From contig CAYOHP010000052.1 in NCBI GenBank assembly GCA_964403795.1, forward strand, positions 1 to 39,881: 39,881 nucleotides of DNA, given 5' to 3'. Shown here piece by piece: positions 25,527-32,516 of this stretch (positions within the stretch are counted from its first letter, which is position 1; each line of letters starts with the position of its first letter). Source of the DNA: CAYOHP01 sp964403795 [NCBI: uncultured bacterium]. Its GTDB lineage: Bacteria; Muiribacteriota; UBA6191; CAZXTJ01. The notes beneath the pieces were generated by a model. That model did not search any database. It worked only from the letters and a program-made list of their open reading frames with translations, and had not been told where the DNA came from. The position numbers and the translations under genes are program-made.

Positions 25527-25610
25527 GGCGCAATACTCCCACGGGTGGTGCCGGTCCGCCTACGCAGTCGGCCGGGGTCCGCCGGGGTACTTCCCTCGAA
25601 GGCCGGACTC

Positions 25611-25878
25611 AGAGCCTGTGAACCTCTCCCCGGCGCCGGCCCGAGAGCGACCCGCCGGTCCGAGGGGCGAAGCCCCGACGGAAGGCGTGCCCCGCCTGCA
25701 AGGCGATCGCAGGTCCGAGGGGCGAAGCCCCGAAGGAATGCGGTGAAGCAGGCAGCGGATCCTGCCTGCGAGGAGAGCGCTGCCGCAGGCGGGGATGATG
25801 GGTCGACCGCATTCCGTCGAGGCTCCACCGGAGCCTCTCGGACCTGCGAAGCCAGGCGGGGAGAGGTTCACAGTCTCT
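25611..25878. mobile_element. 268-bp palindromic repeat element with 22-bp terminal inverted repeats (MITE/REP-like)
   Basis: This fills most of the 351-bp gene-free gap at 25527-25877. The ends 25611-25632 and 25857-25878 are inverted repeats with 21 of 22 positions paired (core CTGTGAACCTCTCCCCG). Inside, GGTCCGAG-hairpin-GAMGGAA units occur directly at 25657-25683 and 25712-25738 (hairpin GGGGC-GAA-GCCCC) and inverted at 25812-25844 with a different hairpin (GAGGCTCC-ACC-GGAGCCTC). GGAATGCGGT (25735-25744) pairs with 25806-25815. No coding gene is present. The right end reaches into the stop codon of the adjacent lipoprotein gene. The flanking 25527-25610 shows nothing. Confidence 0.7.
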
Positions 25879-27044
25879 CAGTCCACCCCGCCCTGGCCGA
25901 GGAGCCCGGGGCCCTCCTCGTCGCGAGGCGGGGTCGGGATCCGGGCCCCGGCGCCGACCGCGGCCCCGGCGATCCGCACGGGGCCACCGGAGAGGTCCGG
26001 CCAATCGAACTCGTCGTCCTCGCGCCCCTCGGTGCGGTCGCCCTGGGCCTGCCCGTGCAGCGCACGCGCCATGCGTGCCGCCCCGCCGAACAGGTCGCGG
26101 TAGCCGACGTTCTCGTCCTCCAGGAACGGCCCGTCCTGGATCTCCCAGCTCCGGTAGCGGTCGAGGTAGGGGGCCGCGAAGCCCATGCGCTCGGCCTCCA
26201 CGAACCAGAGCAACGACTGTTCGACCCGGGTCGTCGCGGTGTTGGCGGCGGTCTCGACCCGGTTGGGATCGAAGAGGCGGAACTGGATGACCTCGACCTC
26301 CCGGCCGTTGGAGGCCTTCGCCTTGCCCCGCTCGGCCGAGACCGCCAGGATCCCGTGGCCGACGGAGTGGTCGAGGTTCCGGAAGAAAACGTAGGACACG
26401 CCCAGGTCCTCCTCGTCGAGCTCGTCGAGCAGGTGGTCGCGGAGCTTCCTGGCGCCTTCCCGCCGATGGTGACCGGGCAGGCGCTGGTCGTCGTGGAGCG
26501 TGACCGCCAGGCGCACCGCGTGGATCCGCTGCTCCTGGCTGGCGTGGCTATAGGCCCTGAGGCGGTACTTCTCCAGGTTGTCGCGGGTCACTTGGGCCTC
26601 GACCCCGAGCTCGCCCTCCACCGTCTGCGGCGCCTGGTCCCGGGGCAGGAAGGGCAGGATCCTCTGGATCAGGTTCGGGTCCCTGGCCTCCCGCTTCAGG
26701 GGATGGACGAAGGTCTGGTACCAGGTGGCGGTCAGCAGCGAGATCCCGAAGCAGGTCCCGCCGGCCGAGAGTCCGGTCCCCCGGTTCCCGAACGCCGGGG
26801 TGTCGAGCAGCGGATCGAACCAGCCGGCCCGCGCCACCGGCTCGCCTCCGCCCTGGTAGGTGTAGGTGACATCCGGAAGCTCGGTGGGAAGGCGGCGTAC
26901 CGCGCCCCGGACCCCCGCCATGAAGCCCGGGGTGGGATCCTCGTCCCCGCCGGCGAGGAGCTCGTCGGCGATCGCCGTCCCGCACCCGGATCCGACCAGG
27001 GCCGAGACCAGCAAGGCGGTCCGGACCAGCGAGCGAGGGAACAT
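25878..27044 (-). CDS. Lipoprotein with papain-like Cys/His/Asp pattern (putative cysteine peptidase or transglutaminase fold)
   Basis: 388 residues; the ATG at 27044 has GGAGG 5 nt upstream. A lipoprotein signal, TALLVSALVGSGC, puts the lipid-anchored Cys at 21. No named family is recognised, but the order SAGGTCFGISLLTATW (Cys98), LDHSVGHGILAVS (His230) and QFRLFDPNR (Asp259) is that of a papain/transglutaminase-like catalytic centre. The region between is helical and charged. The C-terminal 50 residues are low complexity. It would act outside the cytoplasmic membrane, on peptides or cell-wall material. A near-consensus sigma-54 promoter precedes it. It diverges from a zinc-ribbon miniprotein and ATP-grasp gene, with start codons overlapping by two bases, which hints at a joint module. 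Its stop codon is part of the terminal repeat of the palindromic element. Confidence 0.7.
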   Translation of the reverse strand: MFPRSLVRTALLVSALVGSGCGTAIADELLAGGDEDPTPGFMAGVRGAVRRLPTELPDVTYTYQGGGEPVARAGWFDPLLDTPAFGNRGTGLSAGGTCFGISLLTATWYQTFVHPLKREARDPNLIQRILPFLPRDQAPQTVEGELGVEAQVTRDNLEKYRLRAYSHASQEQRIHAVRLAVTLHDDQRLPGHHRREGARKLRDHLLDELDEEDLGVSYVFFRNLDHSVGHGILAVSAERGKAKASNGREVEVIQFRLFDPNRVETAANTATTRVEQSLLWFVEAERMGFAAPYLDRYRSWEIQDGPFLEDENVGYRDLFGGAARMARALHGQAQGDRTEGREDDEFDWPDLSGGPVRIAGAAVGAGARIPTPPRDEEGPGLLGQGGVD

Positions 27045-27210
27045 GACGACCTCCGTGAGGAAGCCGACGCAACCCCGGTGCCAGATCGTCGCCCCGCTCC
27101 CGGACCGGCTCTACAGGTACCGCGAGTGTCCGCATGGTCCCTGGGGGACCATCCGGACGGCCTGCCCGGATTGCCAGGAGCCCGAGGCCATGCGCATGCT
27201 GGGGGCGTGA
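27043..27210 (+). CDS. Zinc-ribbon-like miniprotein coupled to the ATP-grasp gene
   Basis: 55 residues with Cys29-x-His31 and Cys41-x2-Cys44 in RECPHGPWGTIRTACPDCQEP, a possible single zinc knuckle, plus Cys13. The ATG at 27043 has GAGGGA 4 nt upstream, and the stop codon overlaps the GTG start of the ATP-grasp gene by 4 nt (GTGA), the same coupling seen in the threonine operon. These points favour a real gene. Against it, the coding region also contains a strong minus-strand sigma-54 promoter for the divergent lipoprotein, so part of the sequence would serve two purposes. If real, it may be a substrate or adaptor of the ATP-grasp enzyme. Confidence 0.55.
   Translation: MTTSVRKPTQPRCQIVAPLPDRLYRYRECPHGPWGTIRTACPDCQEPEAMRMLGA
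27068..27083 (-). promoter_or_regulatory. Sigma-54 (RpoN) promoter of the papain-like lipoprotein gene
   Basis: On the minus strand TGGCACCGGGGTTGCG (27083 to 27068) matches TGGCACG-N4-TTGCW except at the seventh and last positions, with exact GG-N10-GC spacing. Transcription would begin near 27057, leaving a 13-nt leader that still includes the GGAGG ribosome site. Confidence 0.65.
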
Positions 27211-28151
27211 TCCACGTCTTCGCGACCGCCACCGGCGCCCGCGACACCTTCGAGTCCTACCTCACGGACTGGGCCGGCGACCTGGCTTCGCGCTTCCATC
27301 TCCACCTCTACGAAGACCTGGTGCGATGGTCGGGCTTCACTCCCGGCCTCTACCTCTTCACCGACCACGAGCGGCTCACCGACCGCCAGCTCGGGATCGT
27401 GCGGGGCGCGGCCCGACAGCTCGCAGCCCAGGTGCCCGGAGCCCGGATCGCCAACGCTCCCGACCGCGTCCCTCGCCGCAAGGAACTGCTGGACCGACTG
27501 GCGGACAGCGGGATCAACGGCTATCGCGCCTATCCCGCCCTGAAGGTGCCGGAGTCCGCCCGGTTCCCGCTCTTCCTGCGCAACGGCCGCGACCACAAGG
27601 GGCCCCGGTCGAAACTGCTCGAGACCCGCTCCGACCTCCACCGGGCGATCTTCGACCAGCTGATGCACGGGATCCCCGAGGGGGACCTGCTGGCGATCGA
27701 GTACTGCCACACCCAGGGTCCCGACGGGCAGTTCCGCAAGTACTCGGTGTTCCGGGTCGGCGAGGCCTACCTTCCTGCCCATGTCATCTACGCCCCGGAG
27801 TGGGTCGCCAAGGACGGGGATCCCCCGACCCCCGAATTGGTCGCCGAGGAGCACGCCTGGGTACGGGAATGCCCGCAGCTCCCGGAGGTCCGGCGGATCT
27901 TCGAGGCTGTCGGGATCGAGTTCGGGCGCATCGACTTCGGGATCCGGGAAGGCCGCATCGAGGTCTGGGAGATCAACACCTGCCCGGTCCTGCTCTATCC
28001 CCGGAAGTACTACGAGGAGAAGGCCCGGGCCTCGCTCCCGTTGAAGCTGGCCCTGGCCGCGCGCTTCCTGGAGGCGTTCGCGGCCTTGGAGGGCGACCCC
28101 GGGGATCCCGCCGGCCTGACCGTCCCGGTACGGCTGGCGCTCGCGCTCTGA
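27207..28151 (+). CDS. ATP-grasp-like protein of unknown substrate
   Basis: 314 residues from a GTG at 27207. The C-terminal two thirds have an ATP-grasp pattern: RFPLFLRNGRDHKGPRSKLL (about 115-135, nucleotide-binding lysine loop), GDLLAIEYCHTQGPDGQFRKYSVFRVG (central strand pair) and FGRIDFGIREGRIEVWEINTCPVL (metal-binding Asp, Glu and Asn). The N-terminus (MIHVFATATGARDTFESYL) is a small alpha/beta lobe. ATP-grasp enzymes join a carboxylate to an amine or thiol; relatives are used in peptide tagging, siderophore and RiPP chemistry. The start overlaps the zinc-ribbon gene's stop, so the two are translated together. Substrate unknown. Confidence 0.72.
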   Translation: MIHVFATATGARDTFESYLTDWAGDLASRFHLHLYEDLVRWSGFTPGLYLFTDHERLTDRQLGIVRGAARQLAAQVPGARIANAPDRVPRRKELLDRLADSGINGYRAYPALKVPESARFPLFLRNGRDHKGPRSKLLETRSDLHRAIFDQLMHGIPEGDLLAIEYCHTQGPDGQFRKYSVFRVGEAYLPAHVIYAPEWVAKDGDPPTPELVAEEHAWVRECPQLPEVRRIFEAVGIEFGRIDFGIREGRIEVWEINTCPVLLYPRKYYEEKARASLPLKLALAARFLEAFAALEGDPGDPAGLTVPVRLALAL

Positions 28152-28188
28152 AGCCGGGCGGGGGAGATCCCCTCGGGCTCGGACGGTC

Positions 28189-28194
28189 TACCAT
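28189..28194 (+). promoter_or_regulatory. Candidate -10 box (TACCAT) before the DUF4112-like gene
   Basis: TACCAT lies 18 nt upstream of the GTG at 28213, and a GGAGG ribosome site fits between. No -35 is recognised. It belongs to the recurring TACCNT set of this window. Confidence 0.35.
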
Positions 28195-28212
28195 CATTCC
28201 CGGAGGTGGCCG

Positions 28213-28872
28213 GTGACCGGACGGGAACAGAACGGTGCCAAGGGTCGTTCCCGGGACCGTCGCAGGACGGCCCTGGAGGAGACCGAGCGGCTGACCAACA
28301 TGGCGAGCCTGATCGGGGCCGGGGTCGCCCTGGTCCCCATCCCGGGCACCGCCCTGGCGCTGCGCGGAATCGACATCCTGCTCATGGGGGCGATCGCCGC
28401 GGTCTGGGGCCAGCCGCTCACCAAGAGCTTCGTGGCCGCCTGCTGGAACTGGATCAAGGCCCGCTTCTTCGTGGGCGTCGGCCTCGCCATCGCCGGCGAC
28501 TTCCTGGGAATGATCCCGGGCGTAGGCACGGTGCTCAAGCCCGCCATCGCCGGCGGCTGCATCAAGCTCATGGGGTCGGGAATGGGCGAGTACCTCGCCC
28601 AGGAGGTGGGCAAGGACCATCCCGCGGCCATCACTGCCGAGGAGGCCCGGGACCGCCTGAAGTCCGCCACCGACCGCATGGCGGAACTGGCCCCCGATCT
28701 CAAGGCCGGGATGGAAGCGCTCTTGAAGGGCGACGGCGGCCCCCTGGCCGCCACCTTGAACCGGGTCTTCGGGGGCGCCGGACCTGCCGCCCAGGCCAAG
28801 GAGGCCGACTCCGGGACCGAGGACGCGGGAGCCGAGTGGGAGGACGACGACGGGCTGCCTCCCCGAGGGTAG
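28213..28872 (+). CDS. DUF4112-like small membrane protein
   Basis: 219 residues starting with GTG at 28213 (GGAGG 7 nt upstream). A basic head ([21 protein letters not shown]) precedes glycine-rich hydrophobic segments: [59 protein letters not shown]. The [12 protein letters not shown] pattern recalls DUF4112/DUF697-like membrane proteins. The C-terminal third is acidic and helical ([21 protein letters not shown], then [17 protein letters not shown]). Function is unknown; such proteins are suggested to sit at membranes through glycine-zipper helices. It is flanked by separate candidate promoters, so it is perhaps monocistronic. Confidence 0.65.
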   Translation: MTGREQNGAKGRSRDRRRTALEETERLTNMASLIGAGVALVPIPGTALALRGIDILLMGAIAAVWGQPLTKSFVAACWNWIKARFFVGVGLAIAGDFLGMIPGVGTVLKPAIAGGCIKLMGSGMGEYLAQEVGKDHPAAITAEEARDRLKSATDRMAELAPDLKAGMEALLKGDGGPLAATLNRVFGGAGPAAQAKEADSGTEDAGAEWEDDDGLPPRG

Positions 28873-28908
28873 CCACCGATCCGACACGGACCGCATTGCA
28901 CGCTGCGC

Positions 28909-28914
28909 TACCTT
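28909..28914 (+). promoter_or_regulatory. Candidate -10 box (TACCTT) before the acyl-CoA-binding protein gene
   Basis: TACCTT lies 19 nt upstream of the ATG at 28934. TTGCAC occurs 12 nt upstream, but at the wrong distance for a -35. Confidence 0.35.
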
Positions 28915-28933
28915 GGGGCCCTGGAGGACCGCG

Positions 28934-29200
28934 ATGTCGAAGCATGCCAAGGCCTTCGAGAAGGCCGCCGCCGACGTGAAGAAGCTCTCCGAGAAGCCCG
29001 ACGACGCCACCCTGCTCGAGCTCTACGCGCTCTTCAAGCAGGCCAGCGCCGGGGACGTGAGCGGGGACCGCCCCGGGATGTTCGACTTCGTGGGGAAGGC
29101 CAAGTACGACGCCTGGGGCGGCAAGAAGGGCATGTCCAAGGACGCCGCCATGCAGGCCTACATCGCCCTGGTGGAGGAGCTGAAGAAGGCGGACGGGTAG
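28934..29200 (+). CDS. Acyl-CoA-binding protein (ACBP)
   Basis: 88 residues, the exact size of a free ACBP four-helix bundle. The conserved pattern is clear: [59 protein letters not shown] and [14 protein letters not shown], with the Tyr, Lys and Trp residues that contact the CoA moiety. It binds medium- and long-chain acyl-CoA in the cytoplasm as a pool and carrier. ACBP is universal in eukaryotes but patchy in bacteria, so this points to a limited set of lineages. The ATG has a GGAGG site 7 nt upstream. It ends 22 bp before the convergent threonine synthase, with no terminator in between. Confidence 0.93.
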   Translation: MSKHAKAFEKAAADVKKLSEKPDDATLLELYALFKQASAGDVSGDRPGMFDFVGKAKYDAWGGKKGMSKDAAMQAYIALVEELKKADG

Positions 29201-29222
29201 GCGGATCCGGCCCTTCCGGTCC

Positions 29223-30509
29223 TCACCGTCGGCGCAAGCCCTCCATCACCCGCCGGATCGCGTCCCGGTGGTTGTCGACCTCCACCGGGGGATTGGCCAG
29301 GCCCGCGGGGCCCTTGCCCTTCAGGTGGAAGTCGATCACGGTGTCCGGGTCCTTGAGCAGGTGCCCGGTGAGGATCGCCGCCACCGACTCCTCCGGGCCG
29401 ATCACCCCGGCCTCCACCAGCTTCCGGACCCCGGCCACCGAGGCGCAGCTCGCCGGCTCGGCCCCGATCCCCGCCCGGTCCACCCGGGCCTTGGCCTCCA
29501 GGATCGCAGCGTCGTCGACCGCCTCGACCACGCCTCGGGTGGACTCGAGGGCCCTTCGTGCCTTGGGCCAGCTCACCGGATTCCCGATCTTGATGGCGGT
29601 GGCCAGGGTCTCGGCCTTGACCGGCTCGAGCCGGTCGGCGCCGCTCGTCATCATCCGGTAGAACGGTGCGGCTCCGGCGGCCTGGACGACCGCCAACCTG
29701 GGCGCCCGGTCGATCACGCCCCCTGCCCGCAGCTCCTCGAAGGCCTTCCCGAAGGCGCTGACGTTGCCGAGGTTCCCGCCCGGGACCACCACCCAGTCGG
29801 GCGGCTGCCAACCGAGCTGCTGGAGCAGCTCGGCCATGATCGCCTTCTGGCCTTCGATCCGGAACGGGTTGACCGAGTTGACCAGGTAGATGCCCAGCTC
29901 CCCGGCCAGGGCCTCGACATGGCCCATGGCATCGTCGAAGTCCCCCCGGATCTGCAGGGTGCGGGCGCCATAGGCCAGCGCCTGCGAGAGCTTCCCGTAG
30001 GCGATGTTCCCGGCCGGCACGAACACGAAGGCATCGAGGCCCGCGAGGGCGGCATAGGACGCCATGGAGGCCGAGGTGTTCCCGGTCGAGGCGCAGGCCA
30101 CCGCGCTCCGTCCCAGGTGTCGCGCCATGGTCACGGCCACGGTCATGCCGCGATCCTTGAAGCTGCCGGTCGGGTTCTCCCCCTCGTGCTTCAGGACCAG
30201 CCCCTCGCAGCCGGTCCAATCCGACAAGGCGGCGGACCGGTAGAGGGTGGTGTTGCCCTCCCCCCGGGTCACGACCGAGGACGGGTCGATCCCGAGCACC
30301 AGCTCGCGGAAGCGCCAGACACCGGAACGGTCGAGGGGGAAGGAGCTCCCCAGGCGACGGTCCCAGAGCTCGCGCACACCGGGAGCGAGCGGCCGCGGCT
30401 CGACCTCGAGCAGGTCCCCGGTGGCGGGATCCCGGTAGAGGTCGAGGCGGTTCCCGAGGGGCTTGCCGGTACCGAAGACCCGGAGGTGCGGACCGTCCTC
30501 ACGCGTCAT
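29223..30509 (-). CDS. thrC: Threonine synthase
   Basis: 428 residues. A PLP-dependent fold-type II enzyme converting O-phosphohomoserine to threonine. The Schiff-base lysine is in HEGENPTGSFKDRGMT (Lys118); the phosphate-binding region STGNTSASMASYAALAGL follows, and ITREGEGNTTLYRS-like sequence precedes it. The N-terminal LYRDPATGDLLEVEP module resembles the plant/actinobacterial class of threonine synthase. It is the last of five leftward genes; its ATG overlaps the homoserine kinase stop by 11 nt and has AGGAG 6 nt upstream. With the four upstream genes it completes the pathway from aspartate. Confidence 0.95.
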   Translation of the reverse strand: MTREDGPHLRVFGTGKPLGNRLDLYRDPATGDLLEVEPRPLAPGVRELWDRRLGSSFPLDRSGVWRFRELVLGIDPSSVVTRGEGNTTLYRSAALSDWTGCEGLVLKHEGENPTGSFKDRGMTVAVTMARHLGRSAVACASTGNTSASMASYAALAGLDAFVFVPAGNIAYGKLSQALAYGARTLQIRGDFDDAMGHVEALAGELGIYLVNSVNPFRIEGQKAIMAELLQQLGWQPPDWVVVPGGNLGNVSAFGKAFEELRAGGVIDRAPRLAVVQAAGAAPFYRMMTSGADRLEPVKAETLATAIKIGNPVSWPKARRALESTRGVVEAVDDAAILEAKARVDRAGIGAEPASCASVAGVRKLVEAGVIGPEESVAAILTGHLLKDPDTVIDFHLKGKGPAGLANPPVEVDNHRDAIRRVMEGLRRR

Positions 30510-31452
30510 CGAACGCTCCTCGCTCCGAGAGACGGGAGACCACCGGGAAGGAACGCACCCCGAGGTCCATCCAGGCCCGGCTCATGGCCTTGGCGATCCC
30601 GGCCGCTTCGGGCTGGCTGCGGGCGGCTGCGAAGAGCGTAGGACCTGCACCGGAGATCCCGGTAGCCAGGGCTCCGGCCGCGTCGGCGGCCTGGCGGACC
30701 GCGTCATGGCCCTTGATCAGCGGGGCCCGGGCCGGCTCCACGATGCGGTCGCGGATCCCGGCCAGGAACCCCTCGAGGTCGCCCCGGTGGGCGGCATCGA
30801 CCATGCGGACCGCGTCATGGAGGTTGGCGATGGCTGCCGCCAACGGGACCATGGCGGGGAGCGCAGCCCGTGCCTCGCGGGTCGACAGTCCGAACTCGGG
30901 CTTCACCGCCGCGAACCAGATCTCGAACCGCGGGCGCACCCGGCGGATCCGGGGCGGATCGAGTCCCTCGACCAGGCAGAACCCGCCGAGCATGGCCGCC
31001 GCCACGTTGTCGAGGTGGCGTCCGGAGACCTGCGCCTCCGCCTCCAGGCTGGCGGCGAGCAGGTCCTCGAGTTCCAGGGTCCCCGGATAGAGCCGGGAGA
31101 CCGCGCAGGCTCCCGCCACCGCGCTGGCGGCCGAGCTGCCGAGACCCGAGGAGAGAGGGATGCCCTTCACCAGGGTGAACGAGATGCCGCCTCCGGGCGT
31201 GCCGCGCCGGCGGGCCAGGGCGGCTGCAGCCGCGATTCCCGCGGTGTTCCGGGTCGGATCCCGGGACGGCGGAGCCTCGACCCCGGCGACTCCCGAGATG
31301 GTCACGCCCTCGGCCTGGGTCCGGCGGGCCAGGAGGGTATCGCATGGCCCCTCGAGGGCGAGGCCGAAGACGTCGAAGCCGGGTCCCACGTTGGCGATGG
31401 TGGCCGGGGCGCTCACCGACACGGTCTCGGCCGGCGCTTCGTTCCCGCTCAC
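30499..31452 (-). CDS. thrB: Homoserine kinase
   Basis: 317 residues from GTG at 31452; the open frame is much longer upstream, but homology starts here (VSVSAPATIANVGPGFDVFGLAL) and the GTG overlaps the preceding stop by 4 nt. It belongs to the GHMP kinases: the ATP loop KGIPLSSGLGSSAASAVAGA (96-115), GRHLDNVAAAMLGGF, and the third motif GALATGISGAGPTLFAA near the C-terminus. It phosphorylates L-homoserine, feeding threonine synthase encoded next. Length and motifs are complete. Confidence 0.95.
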   Translation of the reverse strand: MSGNEAPAETVSVSAPATIANVGPGFDVFGLALEGPCDTLLARRTQAEGVTISGVAGVEAPPSRDPTRNTAGIAAAAALARRRGTPGGGISFTLVKGIPLSSGLGSSAASAVAGACAVSRLYPGTLELEDLLAASLEAEAQVSGRHLDNVAAAMLGGFCLVEGLDPPRIRRVRPRFEIWFAAVKPEFGLSTREARAALPAMVPLAAAIANLHDAVRMVDAAHRGDLEGFLAGIRDRIVEPARAPLIKGHDAVRQAADAAGALATGISGAGPTLFAAARSQPEAAGIAKAMSRAWMDLGVRSFPVVSRLSERGAFDDA

Positions 31453-32516
31453 AGGAGGCCCCGGGCCCGGAGCAGCTCGGCGATCAGCACGCCCCCGCCG
31501 GCCGCCCCCCGCAGGGTGTTGTGGGAGAGCCCCACGAAACGGAGGTCGAGGACACGGCAGGGGCGAAGGCGCCCCACCGTGACCGCCATCCCCGAGCCGG
31601 CGTCCCTGTCCCGGAGCACCTGGGGCCGATCCGGTTCGCTCCGCACCACCAGGGCGGGAGCCGGGGCCGAAGGCAGGGCGAGCCGTTGGGGTTCGCCCTG
31701 GAATGCCCTCCAGGCGGCCTCCACCTCGGCGATCCCCGGACGGTCCCGGAAGCCCACCGAGACACAGGCCAGGTGCCCATCCCGGGTGGGCACCCGGTTG
31801 CAGTGGGCGGCGATCACCGGGCGATCCGCGGCGACGATCCCCTCGGCTCCCGCCTTGCCCAGGATCTTGAGCGGCTCGAGCTCGGTCTTCTCCTCCTCGC
31901 CGGCGATGTACGGGATCACGTTGTCGAGGGCGTCGAGCCCGGAGACCCCCGGGTGTCCCGCCCCGGAGAGGGCCTGGAGGGTCGTGACCATGACGCGTTC
32001 GACGCCGAATGCCGCGAGCGCCGCCAGGGGAGTCAGGTAGGACTGCAGCGAGCAATTCGGCTTGGCCACCACGAACCCGGAGCCGAAACCCCGACGGCGA
32101 CGCTGGACCTCCAGGACCGCCAGGTGGTCCGGGTTCACCTCCGGGATCACCACCGGCACGTCGGGCTCGGAGCGATTCGGGGAGGCGTTGGTGACCACCG
32201 CCAGACCGGCCGCGGCATAGCGCATCTCGAACTCCCGGGCGGAGTCCGAGTCGACCGCCGAGAAGACCAGGCGACATGCCCGGGAGGCGTCGTCGACCCG
32301 AGCGAGCTCGTGGACGGGGAGGTCGGCGACCTGGGCCGGGACCTCGCCGGTCCCGAACCAGCGTCCGGCCAGCGCCTCCCGGTAGGGCCGTCCCGCGGAA
32401 CGGCTCGAAGCCGCCAACCAGACGGGCTCGAACCAGGGATGGGCGGCCAGCAGTTCGAGATAGCGCTGTCCGGCCATGCCGGTGGCGCCCAGGACCCCGA
32501 CCGGGATCCGGCTCAC
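31449..32516 (-). CDS. asd: Aspartate-semialdehyde dehydrogenase, archaeal/fungal (Hom2-like) type
   Basis: 355 residues from GTG at 32516, overlapping the homoserine dehydrogenase stop by 4 nt. Rossmann motif VGVLGATGMAGQRYLELL (6-24). The catalytic cysteine is in VVAKPNCSLQSYLTPLAAL (Cys155) and the catalytic His in HCNRVPTRDGHLA (His248). The TLQALSGAGHPGVSGLDALDNVIPYI stretch is characteristic of the archaeal/yeast branch rather than the Proteobacterial branch. It reduces beta-aspartyl phosphate to the semialdehyde with NADPH. The frame remains open far upstream but does not code there. Confidence 0.94.
   Translation of the reverse strand: MSRIPVGVLGATGMAGQRYLELLAAHPWFEPVWLAASSRSAGRPYREALAGRWFGTGEVPAQVADLPVHELARVDDASRACRLVFSAVDSDSAREFEMRYAAAGLAVVTNASPNRSEPDVPVVIPEVNPDHLAVLEVQRRRRGFGSGFVVAKPNCSLQSYLTPLAALAAFGVERVMVTTLQALSGAGHPGVSGLDALDNVIPYIAGEEEKTELEPLKILGKAGAEGIVAADRPVIAAHCNRVPTRDGHLACVSVGFRDRPGIAEVEAAWRAFQGEPQRLALPSAPAPALVVRSEPDRPQVLRDRDAGSGMAVTVGRLRPCRVLDLRFVGLSHNTLRGAAGGGVLIAELLRARGLL

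Noticed and set aside
25657-25738. CRISPR-like direct repeats
   Set aside because: There are only two direct copies and one inverted copy of a hairpin unit, no regular spacers and no cas genes. The structure fits a palindromic element instead.
25164-27206. Plus-strand extension of the ATP-grasp frame back to 25164
   Set aside because: It runs antisense through the DUF59 gene, the palindromic element and the lipoprotein gene. Homology and a GTGA overlap put the real start at 27207.
27189-27216. Activator sites for the lipoprotein's sigma-54 promoter
   Set aside because: The palindromes are short (8-10 bp) and lie in coding sequence, so they are not listed as a feature. Mentioned only as a lead.
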